6,217 nt of DNA, from assembly GCA_017694275.1 (NCBI GenBank), contig JADINB010000106.1, positions 1 through 6,217 of the forward strand, in the 5' to 3' direction. The stretch comes from Candidatus Egerieousia excrementavium. GTDB taxonomy: Bacteria; Bacteroidota; Bacteroidia; Bacteroidales; UBA932. A program made the position numbers and the translations under genes. A model generated the notes under the pieces. The model was not told the DNA's origin. It searched no databases and saw only the letters and a list, made by a program, of their open reading frames with translations. Every line of letters starts with the position of its first letter. The first letter of the stretch is position 1. Shown here one piece after another: positions 1 to 6,140 of the stretch.

Positions 1-1072
1 CGTTATCGCCAGGCATTACCATCTCTACGCCATCGGGAAGGTGAATCTCACCTGTGATATCCAATGTACGGATGAAGAACTGAGGACGATATTTGTTATG
101 GAACGGAGTATGACGTCCGCCCTCCTCTTTCTTGAGGACATAAATCTCAGCCTGGAATTTCTTGTGAGGTGTAATTGAACCGGGCTTTGCAATAACCTGA
201 CCTCTCTTGATATCTTTCTTGTCAATACCACGGAGCAACAGACCTACGTTATCGCCGGCCTCACCTTCGTCAAGAATCTTGCGGAACATCTCCACACCTG
301 TAACGGTACTCTTCTTAGGCTCGTCACCCAAACCGATGATCTGGACCTCATCGCCGGTCTTGACAACACCTGTCTCGATTCTACCGGTAGCAACCGTACC
401 ACGGCCTGTAATTGAGAAGACATCCTCAACAGGCATAAGGAAAGGTTTCTCGTTGTCACGAACAGGGAGCGGACTGTACTCGTCAACAGCATTCATCAAC
501 TCCATAACCTTCTCCTCCCACTTGGGATCGCCATTCAGTGCACCGAGGGCTGAACCACGGATAACCGGAGCATTGTCACCGTCAAAGTTGTAGAAGTTCA
601 AGAGTTCGCGAACCTCCATCTCAACAAGGTCAATCATCTCAGGGTCGTCTACGATATCCACCTTGTTCAGGAATACGACGATTCTGGGAACGTTTACCTG
701 GCGAGCCAGCAGAATGTGCTCGCGTGTCTGGGGCATCGGACCGTCTGTTGCAGCAACAACGAGGATTGCACCATCCATCTGGGCAGCACCTGTAACCATG
801 TTCTTTACGTAATCGGCGTGGCCCGGGCAGTCTACGTGAGCGTAGTGACGTGAAGCTGTCTGATACTCTACGTGAGCTGTATTGATGGTAATACCGCGCT
901 CTTTCTCCTCAGGAGCATTATCGATAGAGTCAAATGAACGCGACTCAGACAAGCCCTGCTTTGCCAGAACTGTAGTAATAGCAGCAGTCAAAGTAGTCTT
1001 ACCGTGGTCAACATGGCCAATAGTACCAATATTGACATGGGGTTTATCCCTCTTAAATGTTTCTTTTGCCAT
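1..1072 (-). CDS. tuf: Translation elongation factor Tu (EF-Tu), C-terminus cut by window edge
   Basis: EF-Tu is the cytoplasmic GTPase that delivers aminoacyl-tRNA to the ribosomal A site. The reading frame is open for 357 codons from the ATG at 1070-1072 and leaves the window without a stop; the family usually has about 395 residues, so roughly the last 40 (end of domain III) are missing. Visible motifs are the P-loop GHVDHGKT (19-26), switch I RGITIN (59-64), switch II DCPGH (81-85) with catalytic His85, and the guanine-specificity motif NKVD (136-139). Domain II follows with SITGRGTVATGRIE, then domain III with GGRHTPFHNKYRPQF. No frameshift or missing key residue is seen. The ATG gives the standard MAKE start; the leader is A/T-rich with no Shine-Dalgarno sequence. 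It lies 41 bp after tRNA-Thr(GGT) and is probably expressed from the tRNA operon promoter near 1502-1533. Certainty is very high. Confidence 0.98.
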   Translation of the reverse strand, partial: MAKETFKRDKPHVNIGTIGHVDHGKTTLTAAITTVLAKQGLSESRSFDSIDNAPEEKERGITINTAHVEYQTASRHYAHVDCPGHADYVKNMVTGAAQMDGAILVVAATDGPMPQTREHILLARQVNVPRIVVFLNKVDIVDDPEMIDLVEMEVRELLNFYNFDGDNAPVIRGSALGALNGDPKWEEKVMELMNAVDEYSPLPVRDNEKPFLMPVEDVFSITGRGTVATGRIETGVVKTGDEVQIIGLGDEPKKSTVTGVEMFRKILDEGEAGDNVGLLLRGIDKKDIKRGQVIAKPGSITPHKKFQAEIYVLKKEEGGRHTPFHNKYRPQFFIRTLDITGEIHLPDGVEMVMPGDN

Positions 1073-1113
1073 AATACTTAAAATAAATTAATTGATATTT
1101 TACACACTTAAAG

Positions 1114-1185
1114 AGCCGGTGATGGGAATTGAACCCATGGCCTCTTCCTTACCAAGGAAGCGCTCTACCTCTGAGCTACACTGGC
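1114..1185 (-). tRNA. tRNA-Thr(GGT), last tRNA before tuf
   Basis: A complete cloverleaf of 72 nt: acceptor GCCAGTG/CACCGGC, D stem GCTC/GAGC with a short 7-nt loop, anticodon stem CTTCC/GGAAG with loop TTGGTAA (anticodon GGT, at 1151-1153 on the plus strand), 5-nt variable loop, T stem ATGGG/CCCAT with loop TTCAATT. It reads ACC and ACU threonine codons. The acceptor has one non-pairing position, A4 against C69 (1182 and 1118). The discriminator is U73 and no CCA is encoded; the bases that follow are CTT. It corresponds in position to E. coli thrT, directly upstream of tuf. Confidence 0.96.
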
Positions 1186-1194
1186 TTTTAAAAG

Positions 1195-1267
1195 AGCGGA
1201 AGACGAGGTTCGAACCCGCGACCCTCAGCTTGGAAGGCTGATGCTCTACCGACTGAGCTACTTCCGC
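1195..1267 (-). tRNA. tRNA-Gly(TCC)
   Basis: A complete cloverleaf of 73 nt: acceptor GCGGAAG/CTTCCGC fully paired, D stem GCTC/GAGC, anticodon stem TCAGC/GCTGA with loop CTTCCAA (anticodon TCC, at 1232-1234 on the plus strand), T stem GCGGG/CTCGT with two G-T wobbles, T loop TTCGAAC. It reads GGA and GGG glycine codons. U73 is the usual bacterial tRNA-Gly discriminator. No CCA is encoded, so the 3' end must be added by the CCA-adding enzyme. It sits 9 bp upstream of tRNA-Thr(GGT) and corresponds in position to E. coli glyT. Confidence 0.97.
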
Positions 1268-1283
1268 CTGAAACAACAAAAAG

Positions 1284-1366
1284 TGGGGAGAGCAGGATTC
1301 GAACCTACGAAGGCGTGCGCCAGCAGATTTACAGTCTGCCCCAGTTGGCCACTTTGGTATCTCCCC
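1284..1366 (-). tRNA. tRNA-Tyr(GTA), long variable arm
   Basis: A class II tRNA of 83 nt: acceptor GGGGAGA/TCTCCCC fully paired, short D stem CCA/TGG, anticodon stem GCAGA/TCTGC with loop CTGTAAA (anticodon GTA, at 1330-1332 on the plus strand), and an extended variable arm whose GGC and GCC can pair, as expected for bacterial tRNA-Tyr. The T stem is GTAGG/CCTGC with loop TTCGAAT. The discriminator is A73 and no CCA is encoded. It reads UAC and UAU and corresponds in position to E. coli tyrU. Confidence 0.97.
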
Positions 1367-1379
1367 ATAACCATACTAT

Positions 1380-1456
1380 TGGAGCCGATAGAGGGATTCG
1401 AACCCACGACCCGCTGATTACAAATCAGCTGCTCTGGCCAACTGAGCTATATCGGC
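1380..1456 (-). tRNA. tRNA-Thr(TGT), first gene of the tRNA-tuf operon, CCA encoded
   Basis: A complete cloverleaf: acceptor GCCGATA/TATCGGC fully paired, D stem GCTC/GAGC, anticodon stem GCTGA/TCAGC with loop TTTGTAA (anticodon TGT, at 1420-1422 on the plus strand), T loop TTCGAAT. The T stem GTGGG/CCCTC has one U-U opposition at 50:64. U73 is followed by a genomically encoded CCA (1380-1382), unlike the other three tRNAs; the mature body without CCA is 1383-1456. It reads ACA and ACG. It lies about 40 nt downstream of the predicted transcription start and corresponds in position to E. coli thrU. Confidence 0.96.
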
Positions 1457-1472
1457 ATACATAATTCAAACA

Positions 1473-1497
1473 CCAAAAGAACGCTTTCTGATTTTGG
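1473..1497 (-). repeat. Short inverted repeat in the tRNA operon leader
   Basis: CCAAAA and TTTTGG arms flank a 13-nt centre. An alternative fold pairs CCAAA with TTTGG and AGAA with TTCT around an AGCG loop. It falls at or very near the predicted 5' end of the tRNA-tuf transcript, so it could form a 5' hairpin. The stem is A/U-rich and weak; it may be chance in an A/T-rich leader. Confidence 0.3.
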
Positions 1498-1501
1498 ACT
1501 G

Positions 1502-1536
1502 CAAAGATATGTTTTTTGAACTTATCTACCAAAAAA
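1502..1536 (-). promoter_or_regulatory. Bacteroidetes-type promoter of the tRNA-tuf operon
   Basis: On the minus strand TATCTTTG (1509 down to 1502) fits the Bacteroidetes -7 consensus TAnnTTTG exactly. A T-run ending in TTTG (1533 down to 1530, within TTTTTTGG) fits the -33 element, and the spacer is 20 bp, inside the 19-21 bp usual for this class. Transcription should begin around 1495-1499, leaving a leader of about 40 nt before tRNA-Thr(TGT). The -33 element ends 4 bp from the dxs stop codon. No other TAnnTTTG match was seen between the tRNAs or in front of tuf. Confidence 0.85.
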
Positions 1537-1539
1537 TTT

Positions 1540-3408
1540 CTAAAAAATATCGTAACTTTTTTCTATTGCATTACAAATGTCAACAGTGTTGTATTTACAC
1601 TCAGACATCTGCTCGTCTACGCTTCCCTGCTCCACAAAAACATCAGGAATTCCGAGAGGCAGCACTCTGCAGTGCGGATATTTTCTGCATACATATTCGG
1701 AAACAGCGCTATACAATCCACCGCAAAGCGTGCCGTCTTCAACAGTTATGATAACAGAGACCTTTCCGCACGCATAATCGACGGCCGAAAAATCGAGCGG
1801 CTTGAGAAAACGCATGTCATAATGCATGGGAGAGACTTTGCGGCTTTCAGAAACTTTGTCAATGGCTTTGGCTGCCCTGTTGCCTACGGTACCGAGCGAC
1901 AATATCGCGACATCGCTTCCATCGCGCAAAAGCCGGGCCTTTCCAGGCTCAATATATGAAAATTCCTTATGCCAGTCCACGCCTTCTCCATAACCGCGCG
2001 GATACCTTATTGAAGTGGGCCCGTAACCGCTCTCGGCAGCGGAATAGAGCATGTTGCGCAACTGCAGCTCATCCATTGGCGCGGCTATGGTCATGTTTGG
2101 GACCAACCTCATATAGGAGAGGTCAAACGCACCCTGATGAGTTGCACCGTCTTCACCTACCAGCCCTGCCCGGTCTACACAGAAAATAACCTTGAGGTTC
2201 TGCAGCGCCACGTCATGGATTATCTCATCGAAAGCGCGTTGCAGGAATGTAGAATAGATGTTGCAATATGGCAGCAGACCTCCGGCCGCAAGCCCGGCCG
2301 AAAAGGTTACAGCATGCTGTTCGGCTATTCCCACATCGAAAGTCCTGTCGGGGAAACGCTGCATCATTTCTGTCAGCGAACACCCCGATGCCATTGCCGG
2401 CGTTATCGCCACTATTTTTCCGTTTCTCTCCGCCAGTTCGGTTATTGTCTTGCCAAACACATCCTGATATCTGGAACGGGTATTGTCAGACATGATTCTC
2501 TCGCCTGTGAGGGCGTTGAACTTGCCAGGAGCATGCCATACGCTCTGGTTCAGTTCGGCCGGCTTATAGCCTTTTCCCTTTACAGTCCTGATGTGTAGCA
2601 ATTTGGGGCCTTTGATATTTTTCAGGTTGCCCAATGTGGCGACAAGCTGTCCAAGGTCATTTCCGTCTATCACACCAAAGTATCTGAATCCAAGCCCTTC
2701 AAAAATGGAACCGTTCTTAAAGAAGGCCAGTTTCGTGCTCAGCATAAACTTCTGGATCAGCCTTCTGAGCCTGACATTGCCCAGCCTGTGCCAGATTTTG
2801 TTTTTTATCCTGTTATATGATGGAGAGGTAGAGAGCCTGAGCAGATAATTGTGCATAGCCCCCACATTGCTGTCTATGGAAATCTGGTTATCGTTGAGTA
2901 TGACCAGTATATCTGATTTTGCAGTGCCTGCGTTGTTGAGACCTTCATAGGCCAGACCTCCGCTCATTGCACCGTCGCCTATGACAGCCACCACTTTTAT
3001 CTCCTCTCCTTCCAGACTTGCGGCAGTCGCCAACCCCAATGCCGCTGAAATTGAAGTGGAAGTATGGCCGGCTCCGAACGAATCGTACGGGCTTTCCGAC
3101 ATTTTAGGGAATCCGCTTATGCCTCCGGATTTTCTGTTATTCCTGAACGCCTCACGCCTTCCCGTAATAATCTTATGGGCGTAGGCCTGATGACCTACGT
3201 CCCATACGATTTTATCTTTTGGAGTATTGAACAGATAGTGGAGAGCCACTGCCAGCTCAACCGCGCCAAGACTGGCCCCCAAGTGTCCGGGGTTTACAGA
3301 ACAGCACTCTATCATGTATGAGCGGATCTCCGCACACAACTTTTCAAGCTGGCTGTAATCTAATTTCCTTAAATCTTCAGGCGAATTGATTTTATCAAGA
3401 ATCTCCAT
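1540..3408 (-). CDS. dxs: 1-deoxy-D-xylulose-5-phosphate synthase
   Basis: DXS condenses pyruvate with glyceraldehyde 3-phosphate, using thiamine diphosphate, to give 1-deoxyxylulose 5-phosphate. This is the first step of the MEP isoprenoid pathway and also feeds thiamine and pyridoxal synthesis; the enzyme is cytosolic. At 622 residues it is full length for the family. Key features in order are His42 in NPGHLGASLG, His73 in DVGHQAY, the thiamine-diphosphate and Mg motif GDGAMSGG (144-151) with Asp145 and LNDNQ (171-175), the catalytic Glu363 in VGIAEQHAVTF, DRAGLVGEDGATHQG (412-426), and YPRGYG (469-474), followed by the C-terminal transketolase domain. All expected catalytic residues are present. 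The ATG at 3406-3408 gives the usual N-terminus leading into INSPEDLRKL. It starts 21 bp after the transporter stop, suggesting co-transcription. No hairpin terminator is visible after its TAG. Confidence 0.97.
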   Translation of the reverse strand: MEILDKINSPEDLRKLDYSQLEKLCAEIRSYMIECCSVNPGHLGASLGAVELAVALHYLFNTPKDKIVWDVGHQAYAHKIITGRREAFRNNRKSGGISGFPKMSESPYDSFGAGHTSTSISAALGLATAASLEGEEIKVVAVIGDGAMSGGLAYEGLNNAGTAKSDILVILNDNQISIDSNVGAMHNYLLRLSTSPSYNRIKNKIWHRLGNVRLRRLIQKFMLSTKLAFFKNGSIFEGLGFRYFGVIDGNDLGQLVATLGNLKNIKGPKLLHIRTVKGKGYKPAELNQSVWHAPGKFNALTGERIMSDNTRSRYQDVFGKTITELAERNGKIVAITPAMASGCSLTEMMQRFPDRTFDVGIAEQHAVTFSAGLAAGGLLPYCNIYSTFLQRAFDEIIHDVALQNLKVIFCVDRAGLVGEDGATHQGAFDLSYMRLVPNMTIAAPMDELQLRNMLYSAAESGYGPTSIRYPRGYGEGVDWHKEFSYIEPGKARLLRDGSDVAILSLGTVGNRAAKAIDKVSESRKVSPMHYDMRFLKPLDFSAVDYACGKVSVIITVEDGTLCGGLYSAVSEYVCRKYPHCRVLPLGIPDVFVEQGSVDEQMSECKYNTVDICNAIEKSYDIF

Positions 3409-3429
3409 TCCGTAACCCCGTCAGCAGAC

Positions 3430-4812
3430 TTACTTCTTAATGTTTGCAACCTGCAATCCGTATCCTTTCTTCTTGTCGAGAATCTTGATGCCAAGTGCAA
3501 TAAATATGGCTATTACGCAAACAGCCACGAAAATGAGCATGGGCAGCGTATAATTATACTTTGCCACACCTTCAACAACACCGTAATCGGGATTGATACA
3601 ATATTTGTCGAGCACCTTTCCTATAAGAAGCGGCATTCCCCACAGACCGATATTCTGTACGAAGAAGGTAAGCGCAATGGCTGTTCCATATTGGCGCTGA
3701 GGTATAATCTTTGCCAGCGACGGCCACATTGCGGCGGGTACCATTGCGAATCCGATACCGAGAAATACCATTAGAATTACGGCAATCACCCAATACGTAA
3801 CAAACGGAGCCGCGAAAAGCACATGCACACAAGTTATAATCACTGCGCCAAGAATCATAAGGTCTGCACCATGCCCTATCTTGTCATATATCGTACCGAA
3901 AAGTGGGGTAAGGATAATACAGCCGAACGGCAGCATGCCCGGTATGATTCCGGCCAGTTCCGGAGCCACGTTGAATTTGTTTACCATAAGGTCTGCCGCA
4001 TATTTGAGGAACGGGAAGATAGCCGAATAGAACATCACGCAAAGCAACGCTATCAGCCAGAAACCGGGATTGGTTATGATACTCTTCACGTCTTTTACGT
4101 TGAAAGACTCTTCCTCTTCTGCAGAACTCTCCTTTATCTGTTTGTCGAGACGCTTGTCATAAACACAATATACTATGAAAAGCAACAGACCAAGCACTAG
4201 CATTATCAGGGCAACAAGCACCGGAACGCTTACATCGTGGAACTTGTTTACAATCATCGGGGAAAAGATGAGCGCAGCGGCCGAACCGAGCCTTGCAAGT
4301 GAAAGCTGAAGCCCCATTGCAAGAGCCAGAGTCTTTCCTGTAAACCATTTTACAATAGCCTTCGATACCGTTATTCCGGCAACCTCTGCTCCTACACCGT
4401 ATGTGGCATAACCCATTATCACCCAAAATACCTCTTTCTTGATTTCATCTCCAAAGAACCAGATTTTGGTATCGGGAGTGAAAAGAGGCGTATTCAATGC
4501 CCAATACTTTACGCCGATGCCCACTACCATAAGTACGCATGCCAGCAGTCCGCTGAACCTGATGCCCTTTCTGTCGAGAATAAGTCCTCCGAATATGAGC
4601 ATGCCCAGAAATACGTTGAACATTGAATATGAACTTCCGAACCATCCGAACTCTGTACTATTCCACAGGTTTTCCTGTTCCAGCAACGGTTTCAACGGAG
4701 AGAAAATATCGGCCGCCACATAGGCGGTAAACATTGTCAGCGATACCAGCAGCAGCGTTAGCCATCTGACGGCAGCCGAATCTTTCAGCAGTGTCTGTGT
4801 GTTAGTTTTCAT
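3430..4812 (-). CDS. Major facilitator superfamily transporter, MFSD1-like (possible dipeptide transporter)
   Basis: A 460-residue inner-membrane carrier with about 12 hydrophobic helices (near 17-35, 57-78, 86-106, 128-150, 160-184, 196-216, then 250-270, 286-306, 315-335, 340-363, 376-398, 422-446) and a charged cytoplasmic loop at 217-248 (KESSAEEEESF). MFS motif A-like segments are GGLILDRKGIR (75-85) and GTIYDKIGHG (306-315). Several stretches recall animal MFSD1, a lysosomal dipeptide uniporter: YGVGAE (138-143), VKWFTGK, GLQLSLARLGS (167-177), MWPSLAKIIP and TFFVQNIGL. Glu143 and Arg174 stand 31 residues apart, the spacing remembered for the MFSD1 dipeptide-binding pair Glu150 and Arg181. 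Residues 107-127 form an extra loop, probably periplasmic, absent from the animal protein as remembered. It lies 24 bp after purA and 21 bp before dxs. MFS membership is certain; the substrate is inference and could be another small anion or metabolite. Confidence 0.93.
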   Translation of the reverse strand: MKTNTQTLLKDSAAVRWLTLLLVSLTMFTAYVAADIFSPLKPLLEQENLWNSTEFGWFGSSYSMFNVFLGMLIFGGLILDRKGIRFSGLLACVLMVVGIGVKYWALNTPLFTPDTKIWFFGDEIKKEVFWVIMGYATYGVGAEVAGITVSKAIVKWFTGKTLALAMGLQLSLARLGSAAALIFSPMIVNKFHDVSVPVLVALIMLVLGLLLFIVYCVYDKRLDKQIKESSAEEEESFNVKDVKSIITNPGFWLIALLCVMFYSAIFPFLKYAADLMVNKFNVAPELAGIIPGMLPFGCIILTPLFGTIYDKIGHGADLMILGAVIITCVHVLFAAPFVTYWVIAVILMVFLGIGFAMVPAAMWPSLAKIIPQRQYGTAIALTFFVQNIGLWGMPLLIGKVLDKYCINPDYGVVEGVAKYNYTLPMLIFVAVCVIAIFIALGIKILDKKKGYGLQVANIKK

Positions 4813-4836
4813 ATACTTGATTTTTGTTGTTAATAA

Positions 4837-6102
4837 TTAGCTTCTTACTATGGTCTGGTCTCTGTCCGGCCCGAGCGATATTATCCTGACCGGAACCTTC
4901 AGATAATCCTCTATGAATTTTATGTATTCCCTGAACTCCAGAGGCATCCCGTCTTCGCTTTTCACTTTTGTAAGATCACATTTCCAGCCCTTGAACTCCT
5001 TGTATACAGGCTTAACCTCGGCATATACGTCATAAGGGATTTCGTCGGTCCGCTTTCCGTCCACCTCGTATGAAACGGCAACCTTTATGGTATCAAACCC
5101 GTCAAGCACGTCGGCCTTCATCATTATCAGTTCATCCACACCATCTATCATTACGGCATATTTGAGGGCCGGCAAGTCCAGCCATCCGGTTCTGCGCGGG
5201 CGGCCTGTCGTTGCACCGAATTCAAAACCTTTCTGCCTGAGCTGCTCACCAGTCTCGTCAAAAAGCTCGGTAGGGAAAGGACCGCTGCCCACTCTTGTAC
5301 AATAAGCCTTGAAAACTCCGTACACCTTGCCTATCGAATGAGGCGAGACCCCCAGTCCCGTACATGCACCTGCACATGAAGTGGAAGAAGAGGTGACAAA
5401 AGGATATGAACCGAAATCCACATCGAGCAGCGTACCTTGCGCCCCTTCTGCCAGAATACTCTTTCCGTCGAGAAGATAATCGTTTATCCGGTATGCCCCG
5501 TCTACGATTTCAAACTGTTTCATATACTCCACGGCATCGAGCCATGCCTGCTCGTTTTCAGATGCGTCATACTCGAAATCGTACTGTTTGAGATATGCTA
5601 TATGCTTGTTCTTCAACTTCAGGAATCTCTCTTTGAAGTCCGGAGTCAGAATGTCGCCGACTCTCAGGCCGTTCCTTCCTGTCTTGTCCATATATGTCGG
5701 GCCTATGCCCTTGAGGGTCGAGCCAATCTTGCCCTTGCCCTTGGCAGCCTCAGAAGCTGCGTCTATAATCCTGTGGGTAGGCAGTATGAGATGCGCCCTG
5801 TCTGCAATCACCACCCTTTCCTTCACCGGAACACCCATTGCCTCTATTGCAAGGCACTCTTCCCTGAATATGACAGGGTCGAGAACAACGCCACTGCCTA
5901 TGAAGTTTATGGAACCGTCTCTGAAAACTCCAGACGGCACTGAGTGGAGCACAAACTTCTTACCTTCGAAATGGATTGAATGGCCGGCATTCGGGCCTCC
6001 CTGGAATCTGGCTACAACCGGATACTCACTTGCGAGGACATCAACAATCTTGCCTTTCCCCTCGTCGCCCCATTGCAGACCAAGAACTACGTCTAATTTC
6101 AT
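4837..6102 (-). CDS. purA: Adenylosuccinate synthetase
   Basis: PurA uses GTP to join IMP and aspartate into adenylosuccinate, the first committed step from IMP to AMP; it acts in the cytosol as a dimer. At 421 residues it matches the family length. Visible motifs are the GTP-binding loop GLQWGDEGKGK (8-18) with catalytic Asp13, GGPNAGHSI with catalytic His41, the family signature GIGPTYMDKTGR (132-143) with Lys140, AEGAQGTLLDVDFGSYPFVT (218-237), the aspartate and IMP loop GATTGRPRRTGWLD (296-309), KADVLDGF (329-336) and the C-terminal GPDRDQT (411-417). No residue expected for catalysis is missing. The ATG at 6100-6102 gives the standard short N-terminus (MKLDVVLGLQWGDEG). It follows the ssb-like gene by 38 bp and precedes the transporter by 24 bp. 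No consensus promoter is visible in the 38-bp gap, so transcription may start further upstream. Confidence 0.98.
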   Translation of the reverse strand: MKLDVVLGLQWGDEGKGKIVDVLASEYPVVARFQGGPNAGHSIHFEGKKFVLHSVPSGVFRDGSINFIGSGVVLDPVIFREECLAIEAMGVPVKERVVIADRAHLILPTHRIIDAASEAAKGKGKIGSTLKGIGPTYMDKTGRNGLRVGDILTPDFKERFLKLKNKHIAYLKQYDFEYDASENEQAWLDAVEYMKQFEIVDGAYRINDYLLDGKSILAEGAQGTLLDVDFGSYPFVTSSSTSCAGACTGLGVSPHSIGKVYGVFKAYCTRVGSGPFPTELFDETGEQLRQKGFEFGATTGRPRRTGWLDLPALKYAVMIDGVDELIMMKADVLDGFDTIKVAVSYEVDGKRTDEIPYDVYAEVKPVYKEFKGWKCDLTKVKSEDGMPLEFREYIKFIEDYLKVPVRIISLGPDRDQTIVRS

Positions 6103-6140
6103 GTCTATATCTGTTTAATATTTGTTAAGCCTATAAAATG

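Noticed and set aside
25..593. Short open frames on both strands within tuf
   Set aside because: The true EF-Tu frame runs unbroken through this region and leaves the window; these are other-frame shadows.
1073..1113. Possible separate tuf promoter between tRNA-Thr(GGT) and tuf
   Set aside because: The 41 bp are A/T-rich but contain no TAnnTTTG element on the coding strand.
1529..1565. A-run and T-run inverted repeat at the end of dxs that looks like a terminator
   Set aside because: The stem would be only A-U pairs, spans the last dxs codons and lacks a G/C core, so it is more likely base composition.
1516..1959. Plus-strand open frame of 147 codons opposite the 3' part of dxs
   Set aside because: It is antisense to a clear DXS coding region, has no recognisable domain, and its composition follows from the dxs codons.
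2137..2598. Plus-strand open frame of 153 codons opposite the middle of dxs
   Set aside because: It is fully antisense to conserved DXS sequence, and the translation shows no family motif.
3409..3429. GGGG upstream of dxs as a Shine-Dalgarno sequence
   Set aside because: It does not match AGGAGG, and Bacteroidota generally do not rely on Shine-Dalgarno pairing; the dxs start rests on family alignment instead.
3572..4723. Several short open frames inside the transporter gene on both strands
   Set aside because: They lie wholly within a 460-codon gene with clear MFS features and carry no independent motif.
5437..6118. Two overlapping plus-strand open frames (168 and 176 codons) opposite purA
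   Set aside because: They are antisense shadows of purA; overlapping frames of similar length on one strand are expected from its codon bias.
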